A DNA stretch of 64,000 nt from Massilia frigida (GCF_011682175.1 NZ_WHJG01000020.1:62001-126000), one strand, 5' to 3'; shown: positions 16,869-25,759, numbered from the stretch's first letter. The notes: generated from the letters alone by a model not told the origin. Translations and numbers: made by a program.

Positions 16869-17980
16869 GCAGCTTCCTTTCTGCTGTCGCAACCGATACA
16901 GCCATTGCCATCCACACCGAGGATCTTGTTGCTCCACCACTGAAGGTCGATGGGCCCGATCGCCACGGTATCGAACTCTTGAATGCGGCGCAACACAGGT
17001 ACGCTGGCACGCCACACGGCCGTGAAGCGTTCGCTATCCGGCTCAAAATACAGCGTATCCACCACCGGTACCGGCGTTGCAACGCTGTAATCCTTCCTCA
17101 GCACGCGGATCTGCAGCTTGTCCAGGGCCGGTAGCTTGAAGCGCACGATTTCGTGCCCAGCCATTAAGTTGAGCAGGACCACTTCTTCACCGCCCTTCGG
17201 GTAGGGTATTTGCTGGTCCGCCGGGGCACACTGGTGAAACTGTTCATCGAAGTCCTCCGGTAGAAACGGAAAGGTGTGCTGCTGCCAATGCGCGTCATAG
17301 GTGCCTGCGTACTGTCTTCTGACCGGCCACTGGCGCGCCACGGCGGAAAACGCTGCCGGCCGGTGTTTGCCGGTGGGAGATCTGACCGGGTCGTCTAGCG
17401 GTTCCAGACTGGGGGCAGGCAGGTCATGCAGCTCCGCTCCGGTGTTCGGACCCACCCAGCCCAGGCCGACAGGATTGCTGGCCAGGGTTTCGGTCAGTGT
17501 CTGCACCTTATCGCCCCTGCCCTTTTGATAGGTACGCGTTCCGCCGAAGGCAAAACCATAATGCAGCGGCATGCTGACAAACGGGTCCGGCTTGGTCAGG
17601 CTGGCCATGCCGAGCCGGACGCGCCATTTGCGTGGCCCGATTACCTTAACCCCTTTTTGCAGGGTGCCCACCTTGAAACCGGCCACCAGCTCGGTCACTG
17701 GTGCTCCTGCCGGCGCGTGAGCCTGCGCGTCGAACAGTATGTCGCAACGCGGTTTGTAACGCACCAAGTCACTGCCGTACTTCATCGGGCTGGTGCCGGG
17801 ATCGGCAAAGAAGACGTCGCCCTGTTCCAGCGGCTGTGGAGCGATCGGTCGCGGCCGCGCACCGCGGCGGGGTATCTGCCAGCTCGATTTAACCACGATG
17901 ATCAGGTGTTCGCGCCCTTCCACATCGAGCGATGTGGTCAAGTCGGCCAGCAGGTGTCTAGAGGTCACCATTATGTCCAT
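16865..17980 (-). CDS. DUF2169 domain T6SS effector-adaptor protein
   Basis: A 371-residue protein of the DUF2169 family, known as an adaptor/chaperone in T6SS effector export. Typical features are the N-terminal LLADLTTSLDVEGREHLIIV, DVFFADPGTSPMKYGSDLV, a central VGPRKWRVRLG-like segment and MPLHYGFAFGG, then NPVGLGW. It overlaps the thiolase-like gene start by 4 bp and follows the VgrG stub by 9 bp. Its likely role is to bring the DUF4150/toxin pair to a VgrG trimer. Since the adjacent VgrG is truncated, a VgrG encoded elsewhere would have to be used. Confidence 0.88.
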   Translation of the reverse strand: MDIMVTSRHLLADLTTSLDVEGREHLIIVVKSSWQIPRRGARPRPIAPQPLEQGDVFFADPGTSPMKYGSDLVRYKPRCDILFDAQAHAPAGAPVTELVAGFKVGTLQKGVKVIGPRKWRVRLGMASLTKPDPFVSMPLHYGFAFGGTRTYQKGRGDKVQTLTETLASNPVGLGWVGPNTGAELHDLPAPSLEPLDDPVRSPTGKHRPAAFSAVARQWPVRRQYAGTYDAHWQQHTFPFLPEDFDEQFHQCAPADQQIPYPKGGEEVVLLNLMAGHEIVRFKLPALDKLQIRVLRKDYSVATPVPVVDTLYFEPDSERFTAVWRASVPVLRRIQEFDTVAIGPIDLQWWSNKILGVDGNGCIGCDSRKEAA

Positions 17981-17989
17981 GACTACCCC

Positions 17990-18259
17990 TTAATTGATAC
18001 TCATCGAACCGCCTAGGCTTCGCCGGGCGCCGTTCCGTCGAACCTGCGCGACCCACCTCATCTGCTTCTGCAGCTCCTTCAGTGCGATATTGGGGTCATC
18101 AGGGAGCAGTGCCACCGTGAACTCGAACCGACGCGAAAGCGCCTCGAATACATCGACGCGGTTGACGAGAAGTTGGGACGATGGAGCATCCTCATTTAGA
18201 AAAAATAAACGCAACAAGCGGTCATGCTGACGTTCGCTGACCAGATCTTGCAAGCTCAT
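17990..18259 (-). pseudogene. Truncated VgrG (N-terminal stub)
   Basis: An 89-residue frame starting MSLQDLVSERQHDRLLRLFF and continuing SQLLVNRVDVFEALSRRFEF, the first part of the gp27-like domain of VgrG, normally 600-900 residues long. After ALKELQ the family pattern is lost and a short unrelated tail (RRNGARRSLGG) runs to a TAA. The rest of VgrG is absent, so the stub cannot form a spike. It is the first gene of the minus-strand effector operon and probably marks the scar of a deletion or recombination that brought the effector genes next to a vgrG 5' end. Confidence 0.75.
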
Positions 18260-18500
18260 GCGTTCTCCATACAATGAATTAAACAAGTATCGCCGCACTC
18301 CTATGCAGAAGGAAGAAGGCCCAGAGTCGACCGTTCGTATTGCCAAATAGTAGCATAAATGCCAACAGTTCTGAAACTTGCTCAAATGAATTGAATGTTA
18401 CACAAACCGGTGCCGCATCGGTAATTTCCTGATGCGGGACCTATCACGCGAAGCGATATGATATAAGCAAGAGGTTCCTTAGTTAACCGTCCACTTGAGC

Positions 18501-19670
18501 ATGCTCACCACACTTGCCATTGCCAATTACCGCTCGCTGCGCGACCTGATTTTGCCCCTGCAACCGTTGAACGTGATTACCGGGGCCAACGGCAGCGGCA
18601 AGTCGAGCGTGTACCGCGCGCTGCGCCTGCTGGCCGAGACCGCGCAGGGCGGGCTGATTCCGGCGCTGGCGCGCGAAGGCGGCTTGCAGTCGACCTTGTG
18701 GGCGGGGCCGGAGACTATCTCGCGGGCGATGCTCGAAGGACGGCACGAGGTGCAGGGAACGCGGCGCAAGGAAGCGGTCAATCTGCGCCTGGGTTTTGCC
18801 AGCGATGCCAGCAGTTACCTGATCGACCTCGGCTTGCCGCTCAAGTCGGACATGCCCAGCGCATTCATGCTCGATCCGCACATCAAGCGCGAGTGCATCT
18901 GGAGCGGCCCCTTCCTGCGGCGCGGCGCCCAGTTTGTCGAGCGCACCGGGGCGATCGTCAAGTTCAAGGACAGCGCCGGCGAGTGGCGCGTGCTGAGTGC
19001 GGCCCTGTCCACGTTCGACAGCATGCTGACCCAGCTTGGCGACGTGCGCGACGGCGTGGAGATGCTGCAGTTGCGCGAGCAAGTACGCGCATGGCGCTTT
19101 TACGACCATTTCCGCACCGATGCCGACGCGCCAGCCCGACGCGCGCAGATCGGCACGCACACGCCGGTGATGAGCGACGATGGCCACGACCTGGCCGCCG
19201 CGATCCAGACCATCATCGAGATCGGCGACGCCGACGCCCTGCACGAAGCGGTGGACGACGCCTTCCCCGGCGCCTCGCTGGAGGTGGAGATCAGCGACGG
19301 ACGCTTCGAGCTGTTCATGCAGCAGCACGGCCTGCTGCGCCCGATGCGCACCAGCGAGCTGTCGGACGGGACCTTGCGCTACCTGCTATGGATCGCCGCC
19401 CTGCTCACCCCGCGTCCGCCCGAACTGCTGGTGCTGAACGAACCGGAAACGAGCTTGCACCCCGACCTGCTGGCGCCGCTCGGACGCCTGATGGGCAAGG
19501 CTGCACGGCATTCGCAGATCATTGCTGTGTCGCACGCCAGCGGGCTGATCGCAGCGCTGGAGAAGCAGCGCGGCTATCAGTCGATTTGCCTGGAAAAGGA
19601 GTTTGGCGCGACCCGGGTCGTGGGCATGCGCGAGCTGGAAAAACCGGCATGGCACTGGACCACGCGCTGA
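18501..19670 (+). CDS. AAA-family ATPase (RecF/SMC-like)
   Basis: A 389-residue ATPase. The N-terminus LTTLAIANYRSLRDLILPL, the Walker A motif GANGSGKSS (about residues 30-38), and near the C-terminus the Walker B-like ELLVLNEPETSLHPDLL with a switch region (IAVSHASGLIAAL) place it in the single-domain ABC-like/RecF group of chromosomal AAA ATPases often annotated as predicted ATPases. No fused nuclease (TOPRIM) domain is seen, so it is not a complete OLD nuclease. A TTG two codons upstream is another possible start. It stands alone between the T6SS operon and the monooxygenase gene. Function unknown. Confidence 0.8.
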   Translation: MLTTLAIANYRSLRDLILPLQPLNVITGANGSGKSSVYRALRLLAETAQGGLIPALAREGGLQSTLWAGPETISRAMLEGRHEVQGTRRKEAVNLRLGFASDASSYLIDLGLPLKSDMPSAFMLDPHIKRECIWSGPFLRRGAQFVERTGAIVKFKDSAGEWRVLSAALSTFDSMLTQLGDVRDGVEMLQLREQVRAWRFYDHFRTDADAPARRAQIGTHTPVMSDDGHDLAAAIQTIIEIGDADALHEAVDDAFPGASLEVEISDGRFELFMQQHGLLRPMRTSELSDGTLRYLLWIAALLTPRPPELLVLNEPETSLHPDLLAPLGRLMGKAARHSQIIAVSHASGLIAALEKQRGYQSICLEKEFGATRVVGMRELEKPAWHWTTR

Positions 19671-19715
19671 TATGCCGGGCGCGCCTGTAGCGGGCGCACC
19701 GGTTCGTGCCTGCGA

Positions 19716-20018
19716 TCAGAAGCCAGGTATTGGCCCCTCGGTTTCATAGCTCACGGGTTCGGGTTCGCCTTCGATCAGCGCAGGCAACTGCGCGGCGAGG
19801 GTCTTGAAATGCGGCGTCTGGTAGTGTTCATCCAGATCGGCCCGGCTCTTCCACACCTCGAAAAAGACGAACTTGTTCGGGGTATGCGGCGATTGAAGGA
19901 AGTCGTAGCGAATGCAGCCGGGCTCGGCGCGCGAGAGCGGCACCAGCATGGCGGCGAGTTCGATCAGGGCCGGGCCTGCGTCCGGTTTGGCGGTGAGTGT
20001 GACGGAAAAAACCAGCAT
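19716..20018 (-). CDS. Antibiotic biosynthesis monooxygenase (ABM) domain protein
   Basis: A 100-residue single-domain protein: MLVFSVTLTAKPDAG, LSRAEPGCIRYDFLQS, NKFVFFEVWKSRADLDEHYQ, then HFKTLAAQLPALIEG. These are the hallmark segments of the dimeric ferredoxin-like ABM fold (YgiN-type quinol monooxygenases and related proteins). The true substrate cannot be told from sequence. The ATG at 20018 is chosen because it begins the first strand of the fold; the longer frame adds an unrelated N-terminus. It converges on the AAA ATPase gene 45 bp away. Confidence 0.85.
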   Translation of the reverse strand: MLVFSVTLTAKPDAGPALIELAAMLVPLSRAEPGCIRYDFLQSPHTPNKFVFFEVWKSRADLDEHYQTPHFKTLAAQLPALIEGEPEPVSYETEGPIPGF

Positions 20019-20254
20019 GTGTGCTCCATGGCGTACGTTGAAAAGGAAAGCTTGCCAGCATAATCGACGCGCATGCATCATTAAAACTTAAACAATCTTT
20101 CCTGAATTATATCTCCTCTTCTCCAAGGCCGTTGGCGCAGCCCGGTTTCACCTGGCCGGCGCACGCCGGCCAGGGTGTGTCTGCCTAATCAGCGCGAACA
20201 GATTCCATGTCGATACCGTTAAGTCGTCGTTCCCGCGCAGTGTTAGCGGGTTGT

Positions 20255-20289
20255 AAAAGCGCGCAAATAGGGGACTTGCGCGCGCTTTT
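20255..20289. terminator. Strong hairpin in the gap before the WGR gene
   Basis: The stem aaaagcgcgcaa (20255-20266) pairs with ttgcgcgcgctttt (20276-20289) with a 2-nt bulge, and T residues end the right arm, giving a terminator-like shape. The 435-bp region 20019-20453 otherwise holds no gene. It contains this hairpin and the left 23-bp direct repeat. A similar but diverged arrangement (gggtttgtaa followed by ttgcacgcgcttttt) occurs at about 24263-24305. Confidence 0.5.
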
Positions 20290-20360
20290 GAGCAGCGATC
20301 GAATCGGCCCCGATTCCCGGGAGCGACCTCACCACACTGTGCACTTAGTACAGTCGGGCA

Positions 20361-20383
20361 CTGCACGGGTTTGTAACCGCGCC
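20361..20383. repeat. Left 23-bp direct repeat flanking the WGR gene
   Basis: The sequence beginning ctgcacgggtttgtaaccgc is repeated without mismatch at 24257-24279, 3.9 kb away, on the same strand. The two copies bracket the WGR/DUF4132 gene and nothing else. Confidence 0.8.
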
Positions 20384-20453
20384 TGCCGACCTACATGAGC
20401 GATAATGCAATGTTATTAGTTTGATCGACGCACACAACAATAAGGCGGAACGC

Positions 20454-23400
20454 ATGCGGCATTTCGAGTTTGACGACGGCACATCCCGGAAATTCTGGAG
20501 CATTGAACAGGATGAATGCGAGCTTAACGTTTGCTTTGGCAAATTCGGTACAACCGGCCAGCGCCAGACCAAAGTTCATGCCGATGCGGACAAGGCGGCT
20601 GCCGCGCTGGCCAAGCTGGTCAAGGAGAAGACCGCAAAGGGCTATGTCGAAACAGCTGCCGGTGCCCCTGTCGCAGCGCAGGTCCCGCTGCCCGTCCCGG
20701 CTGCGAAGGCAGCGACGCCACGTGTGGCACCGGCGGAACCCATCGCACCGGTTACGGCAGCGCCAGCGTCCCCTGGCGCGCGCACTGATATCGCCCCGTG
20801 GCTGGCACTCGACACCCTCGTCGTCATACCGCCCAAGCTGGCCGCGCTGGCGCTGCCGTCACGCCGCTTTCCCGGCAAAAAGCCAGGCAACGACCTGGCA
20901 AAACTGTGGGACAAATTTTGCGAAGCGATGACCGAGAGCTTTTGTTATCCCGAGTACGACGTGGCCTCCAAGGCTTTCAAACCCGCCGTTAACGAGGCTG
21001 CTACACGCTTCCATCAGGACCAATGGGAAGGCTCGCTGGAATCGGACGCGATACTGCTTGCGGCCGAAGCAAAATTACCTTCCTACAGCAAGGCGGCGCG
21101 CAGCACCGGGTCGGCATTCGTCGATTTTCTGGTGGCACGCAAGGGCCTGGCCTACGCGCTGGACGTGCTGTTGCAGATGGAGCGCTGGAGCTGCACCGTC
21201 GAGCACAAATCGAATGGGTATTACTTCAGCTTCACCGATGCCGACGAAAATGCCTTCAACTACACGAATAACGGTATTTACACGGCCACCGAACTGGCCT
21301 ATCGCGCACACCTGGCCCATGCCGACCAAGCTACATGGGATCAATGCCTGGCGCTTTGCCAGGCAGCCGTGCCCGGCCTGCCGGTCAAGCGCCGTCCACT
21401 GTTCGGCCTGCTGTTTTCCGAGCAGGCCGGCTGGTGCGAGCAGCTGATACTGGACTACGCGGCCACCCCGGACTTTACGCCCGCATACTGGTTGCAACTG
21501 GGGGCAAGCTCGCCGGAAACCGTGCGCCTGATGACATATGCGCCGCCCTCATACCGTGGCGCCGAATCGGGCTTCACCTACCCCCGGCTGGTCGCCACGC
21601 TGCTGCAGGAACGCGGCCTCGCTGCCGAGGCGCTGCTGGTCGCGTATCCGGAAAATGACCTGGCTGCCGAAGGCCTGGCCTGTATCGGCACGCCTTCGTC
21701 CATGCGCGCGCTGGCCGGGGCGAGCAGCACCGGCAAAGAGGCGATGGCGCGCTTCACCGCTGCCGTGCAGTGCTGGCCGCTAGCTGGCATTGCCGGGCTG
21801 AGCGAGATGATCGGCGCCGAGCGCAAGGCCATGACAGCGTTCGCGCCCATGCTCGCGACCTTGCTGCGCAGCCAAGCCGACATGTTGGCCGCGCTGCGGC
21901 CATGGCTCTCGGACGAGGCCAACAAGGTCATCGACGTATTGAGCGCGCACATTGGCGAGCGCGCCGACCTGGCCGGGCCGGCCGATTTGCCGCGCGTGCT
22001 GGCCGTGGCGCCATGGACGGTGCCAGGGCGCCGCGCACCGGCACCGATGGAGCTCGATCTGCTGGACCTGGCGCCCGTCGAACAGTGGGCCGAGGGCGAA
22101 CGCGAGGCACTCCTTGTGCCGAGCGATTGGGACCAGACGCTGAGCGAAAAGCTGGGCAACTTGCCTGGGCTGATCGACTGGTTCCGCCTTGGCACGAAGA
22201 ACACTGACCGTGTCGCGCGCTGCCTGGCCAAGCATGACGGCGCTGACCTGGCGGCATTGTGGATCGAGCTTCGCGACAGCCGCGACGAGTGCCCATATTT
22301 CAGTGCGCGCGGCGCCATGCTTATGCCGCAGCCAACGGGGCTGGCGTTTTGGAATGAGCTAGCCTGCCAGGGGGACTACGATATCGATTTTGTCCTTGCC
22401 CGGTCAGGTGTCGGCGCGATCCCCGGCATGGTCCTCGTCTGCACGTTCCGTGCCTTGAAAAATCTCCACCTCGCGCTGCACCTGGGGGCGATCGAACTGG
22501 CGCTGCCCGTCGCGCGTGCCTTTGCAGAGCTGAAGACGGTGCGCGATACCGCGCGCCAGTGGCTGCTGGCGTTTCCCGAACATGCCGCCTGCGGCCTGAT
22601 CGCGTATGCGCTCGCGGCGCCTGGGGCGGAGCGCCGCTGCGCAGTGCTGGCGCTGCGCCTGCTGGCGGCGGAAGGCCACGATGCTCTGCTGATGGCGGTG
22701 GCGAAGCGCTACCCCGATCCGGCCGTGGCGCTGCGCGTGCGCGCGCTGCTGGACGAAGACCCGCTCGACCGCTACCCCGACAAGCGCATCAAGGCGCCCG
22801 ATTTCTGGCAGCCGGCCGGATGGACCCGCCCGGTCCTCGCCGCTAGTGGCAAGGGCTTGCCCGACGAGGCGCTCGACCATCTCGGGACCATGCTGCGCTT
22901 TCCCACCATTGAAGGCCCCTACGCCGGCATCGTCGACGTCAAGGCCGCGTGCACGTCCGATTCGCTGGACGCTTTCGCCTGGGATCTGTTCAGGGCCTGG
23001 ATGGACGCCGGCGCCCCGGCCAAGGAGGGCTGGGCCTTTCTCGCGCTGGGGATGCTGGGCAACGATCGCAGCGCGCGCAAACTGACGCCGCTGCTGCGGG
23101 CGTGGCCCGGCCAGTCGCAACACGCACGCGCGGCAGCAGGGTTGGACATACTGGCTGCCATCGGCACCGATACGGCGCTCATGCTCCTGAACGGCATCGC
23201 CCAAAAACTCAAGTTCAAGGCCCTGCAGGACCGCGCACGGACCAAGATCGAGCAGATCGCCGAAGCGCGCAATCTGAGCATCGAGGAGCTCGAGGACCGG
23301 CTGGCGCCGGACCTGGGGCTGGACGATAGCGGCAAGCTCGCACTGGACTTCGGGCCGCGCCGGTTTACGGTCGGCTTTGACGAGACGCTCAATCCCTATG

Positions 23401-24245
23401 TGCGCGACGACAGCGGGGCGCGCCTGAAAGACCTGCCGAAACCGAAAGCCAGCGATGACCAGGCCCTGGCGGCAGAAGCGGTGGCGCGCTTCAAGCTGCT
23501 TAAAAAGGATGCCAAGGTGATCGCGGCGCAGCAGGTGTTCCGGCTCGAGTGCGCCATGTGCACGCCACGTCATTGGACTGCCGAAGTCTTCGTGGCCGTC
23601 CTGGCGCAGCACCCGCTGCTGCGCCACCTTGTGCAACGCCTGGTATGGGGCGTGTACCAGCAGGTGGCGCAGGAGCGGGCGCGCTTGGTCGCCTGTTTCC
23701 GGGTGACGCCGGAGGGCTTCTATACCGGCGCCGGCGACGAGGATTTTGTGCTGCCCGACGGTTCCGACGTGCGGATCGGCATTCCTCATGCGCTGGAACT
23801 GCCCGCCAGCGACGCTACCGCCTTTGGCCAGCTGTTCGCCGACTACGAATTGCTGCAGCCATTCGCGCAGCTCGGCCGCGACAGCTATCGCGCTGAAGCC
23901 GACGAGCTGGACGGGTGCACATTGCAGAGGTGGGAGGGCAAGGTAGTGCCGACCGGCCGGATACTCGGTCTGGTCAACCGGGGCTGGCGCCGCGGCAGTG
24001 CGGAAGACCACGGCTGCATGTATTACTTCTGCAAGCCGATCGGCACTGACAAGGCGGCCATGCTTTCCTTTGGTCCCGGCATTTATACCGGCAATCTTAC
24101 CGAGAACCCGGAGCAGACACTCGCCTTCGTACAGTACGGCAAGGCCAACCGGGACGGTTTTCCTTCGCCGACAGAAAGCCTGTCCACGCTCGACCCGGTT
24201 GCCCTGAGCGAATTGATACGCGATATCGCCGGGCTGTGTGCATAG
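20454..24245 (+). CDS. Large WGR domain and DUF4132 protein (MolR/YehI-like)
   Basis: A 1,263-residue protein. Residues about 1-75 form a WGR domain (SRKFWSIEQDECELNVCFGK, then FGTTGQRQTKVH), a module thought to bind nucleic acid and known from PARPs and MolR. An Ala/Pro-rich linker follows (about 85-110), then a long helical, repeat-like middle. The last quarter carries DUF4132 (ARLKDLPKPKASDD, VFRLECAMCTPRHW, HLVQRLVWGVYQ). The ATG at 20454 is chosen because AAGGCGGA precedes it; a TTG start 33 bp upstream is possible. Function is unknown. The flanking direct repeats and the fragmentary gene downstream suggest it arrived or was exchanged as a unit. Confidence 0.8.
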   Translation: MRHFEFDDGTSRKFWSIEQDECELNVCFGKFGTTGQRQTKVHADADKAAAALAKLVKEKTAKGYVETAAGAPVAAQVPLPVPAAKAATPRVAPAEPIAPVTAAPASPGARTDIAPWLALDTLVVIPPKLAALALPSRRFPGKKPGNDLAKLWDKFCEAMTESFCYPEYDVASKAFKPAVNEAATRFHQDQWEGSLESDAILLAAEAKLPSYSKAARSTGSAFVDFLVARKGLAYALDVLLQMERWSCTVEHKSNGYYFSFTDADENAFNYTNNGIYTATELAYRAHLAHADQATWDQCLALCQAAVPGLPVKRRPLFGLLFSEQAGWCEQLILDYAATPDFTPAYWLQLGASSPETVRLMTYAPPSYRGAESGFTYPRLVATLLQERGLAAEALLVAYPENDLAAEGLACIGTPSSMRALAGASSTGKEAMARFTAAVQCWPLAGIAGLSEMIGAERKAMTAFAPMLATLLRSQADMLAALRPWLSDEANKVIDVLSAHIGERADLAGPADLPRVLAVAPWTVPGRRAPAPMELDLLDLAPVEQWAEGEREALLVPSDWDQTLSEKLGNLPGLIDWFRLGTKNTDRVARCLAKHDGADLAALWIELRDSRDECPYFSARGAMLMPQPTGLAFWNELACQGDYDIDFVLARSGVGAIPGMVLVCTFRALKNLHLALHLGAIELALPVARAFAELKTVRDTARQWLLAFPEHAACGLIAYALAAPGAERRCAVLALRLLAAEGHDALLMAVAKRYPDPAVALRVRALLDEDPLDRYPDKRIKAPDFWQPAGWTRPVLAASGKGLPDEALDHLGTMLRFPTIEGPYAGIVDVKAACTSDSLDAFAWDLFRAWMDAGAPAKEGWAFLALGMLGNDRSARKLTPLLRAWPGQSQHARAAAGLDILAAIGTDTALMLLNGIAQKLKFKALQDRARTKIEQIAEARNLSIEELEDRLAPDLGLDDSGKLALDFGPRRFTVGFDETLNPYVRDDSGARLKDLPKPKASDDQALAAEAVARFKLLKKDAKVIAAQQVFRLECAMCTPRHWTAEVFVAVLAQHPLLRHLVQRLVWGVYQQVAQERARLVACFRVTPEGFYTGAGDEDFVLPDGSDVRIGIPHALELPASDATAFGQLFADYELLQPFAQLGRDSYRAEADELDGCTLQRWEGKVVPTGRILGLVNRGWRRGSAEDHGCMYYFCKPIGTDKAAMLSFGPGIYTGNLTENPEQTLAFVQYGKANRDGFPSPTESLSTLDPVALSELIRDIAGLCA

Positions 24246-24256
24246 GCGGGTGGCGT

Positions 24257-24279
24257 CTGCACGGGTTTGTAACCGCGCC
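24257..24279. repeat. Right 23-bp direct repeat flanking the WGR gene
   Basis: An exact copy of the repeat at 20361-20383, beginning 12 bp after the stop codon of the WGR/DUF4132 gene. The sequence between here and 24405 holds no gene. Confidence 0.8.
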
Positions 24280-24405
24280 ATGATTGGGCTTTGCACGCGC
24301 TTTTTCCCGACCGCTTGTGGTGGACCTTAGCGAATCCTGTTTTTCTCGGGATGCCCGGAGCGCGGCCCGCATCTTAGGCTGGCGCCCCGCTGCTCTGGAT
24401 TCCTT

Positions 24406-24654
24406 GTGCTCGACGGCGTGGCCACGATCACGCGCGACAAGGCCAGGATCAAGGAGCTGTGGAACTTCATCCTGAAAACCTGGTTCACCGAAGGCGAAAA
24501 CGATCCGCGTATCACGGCCATTAAGATCACCCCGGGCCAGGGTTACTACTGGGATAACAAGCACGGCAAGGCCGTCGCCGGCGTGAAGATGCTGGTGGGC
24601 GCCGTGATCGGCAAAACCCTCGACGATTCGATCGAAGGCAAGATCGCCGTGTAG
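24406..24654 (+). pseudogene. 5'-truncated general stress protein 26-like (pyridoxamine 5'-phosphate oxidase family)
   Basis: An 82-codon frame encoding only the second half of a PNPOx-like general stress protein: ATITRDKARIKELWNFIL, then WFTEGENDPRITAIKITPGQ, GYYWDN and the C-terminal helix VKMLVGAVIGKTLDD. Full proteins have about 160 residues, with an N-terminal half forming part of the flavin barrel. That half is missing here, and the upstream sequence is unrelated. No good ribosome-binding site precedes the GTG at 24406. The break lies 126 bp from the right direct repeat of the WGR gene, which suggests that insertion or recombination there removed the 5' end. Confidence 0.7.
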
Positions 24655-24695
24655 CTGCGCGTGGCGCATGCGCCCAATCGGGTGTTGCGTACGGC

Positions 24696-24968
24696 CTACC
24701 CCACGCCCCACACCCGCGCCAGTTTGCACAGGTAGTCGTACAGGCGCGCGCTGGAATGGGGCATGTACGGAAGCAGCGATTGGTAATCGAAGTTGGGATG
24801 GTTGGTGGCCCACGTCAGCGCTGCCGCTATGTGTTCGAGCGTGTCATCGTCGTGACTTTGCCTGATCAGGCCGGCCTGGGTCTCGGCCAAGCCGGCAAAA
24901 TCGGTGACCTCATGCGTAAACAATATGCGGTAGAGAACCAGACGCAGTGTTTGAGTGGATGTCGCCAT
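24696..24968 (-). CDS. Small hypothetical protein (90 aa)
   Basis: A 90-residue helical protein (QTLRLVLYRILFTHEVTDFA, then DDDTLEHIAAALTWATNH). I do not recognise it. It starts 56 bp after the SUKH gene on the same strand, so the two may be co-transcribed. In polymorphic toxin regions such small helical proteins are often extra immunity genes, but nothing in the sequence proves this. It has no signal peptide, membrane segment or cysteine pair. Confidence 0.5.
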   Translation of the reverse strand: MATSTQTLRLVLYRILFTHEVTDFAGLAETQAGLIRQSHDDDTLEHIAAALTWATNHPNFDYQSLLPYMPHSSARLYDYLCKLARVWGVG

Positions 24969-25024
24969 GCCTTACCGGACCATTTTTTGCATTGGTGAGA
25001 CGCGCGGCGTCGTGGCGGCTTGCC

Positions 25025-25759
25025 TCAAGCGAGCGCTCGCGCCGGAATGCTATCGACGTCCTCGAAAAAAACCCCGATCCAGGCATCGAGCGCCGCCCAG
25101 AAATTGACCACTTCGGGATGCCCCGGATCGTCATGCCACCAGATCAAGCCCGTTGCGACGCCGTCCGGCGCCGACAAGTCCAGGCACAGGTAATCGCCAC
25201 CGCCGTTGTGAAAGACGGTAATCACCTTGCCGATATCGACAGGCATGGCGGCCGCCGTCGCGTCATCGATATCGAAGCGGTCCTCGGACAGGTAAGCCCA
25301 GTCCGCCACAGGCAGCGGCCCCATGGAATTGGCGGACAAAAAGGTCCAGCCATTGTGCACCGTTGTGTAAAAGTCACGAAATTGCTGCGGAATGCGCGGC
25401 CACACCGACTGAAACCGTTCAGGCGCAGCCGTCAGCGGCGGATGCCCCCGATACAGATACAGCTCGCCGCCGGCGGTAAACGGATACAGCAGCGACACGG
25501 CTCGATCCACCTCGGCCAGCAATAACAGCGGCCTGGCCTGCTTGTTGAAGAAGGTTGCCAGGTTCGGCAATTGCTCCGAAAAATCATGCCAGCCGGCCGA
25601 GGCCTCCAGGCGCCCGCTGGCTTGCTGCGCCTGCAAGATCGCCACCCATTGCGGCGGCACCGGCAAGCCGGACGGGAGTTGCGCCGCCGTTTCCGCCAGC
25701 AGCGACGGCTTGACGAAGCGTGACAGCGACTCCCACACCACTTGCTTGCTGATCACCAT
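25025..25759 (-). CDS. SMI1/KNR4 (SUKH) family protein, possible immunity protein
   Basis: A 244-residue protein. The region from about 115 onwards shows the SUKH pattern: RIPQQFRDFYTTVHNGWTFL, a middle section with RFDIDDATAAAMP, then VITVFHNGGGDYLCLDLS and GLIWWHDDPGHPEV. SUKH proteins are widespread in bacterial toxin loci as immunity proteins, often against nuclease toxins. The N-terminal 110 residues are not conserved with the family core. The gene lies divergent from the RHS toxin gene with 183 bp between, so it may be part of the local toxin/immunity pool. The start at 25759 (MVISKQVV) is preferred to an ATG three codons upstream, without strong evidence. Confidence 0.65.
   Translation of the reverse strand: MVISKQVVWESLSRFVKPSLLAETAAQLPSGLPVPPQWVAILQAQQASGRLEASAGWHDFSEQLPNLATFFNKQARPLLLLAEVDRAVSLLYPFTAGGELYLYRGHPPLTAAPERFQSVWPRIPQQFRDFYTTVHNGWTFLSANSMGPLPVADWAYLSEDRFDIDDATAAAMPVDIGKVITVFHNGGGDYLCLDLSAPDGVATGLIWWHDDPGHPEVVNFWAALDAWIGVFFEDVDSIPARALA

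Noticed and set aside
22404-24296. 630-codon minus-strand frame over the WGR gene
   Set aside because: A shadow of the DUF4132 coding region, without domain or start signals.
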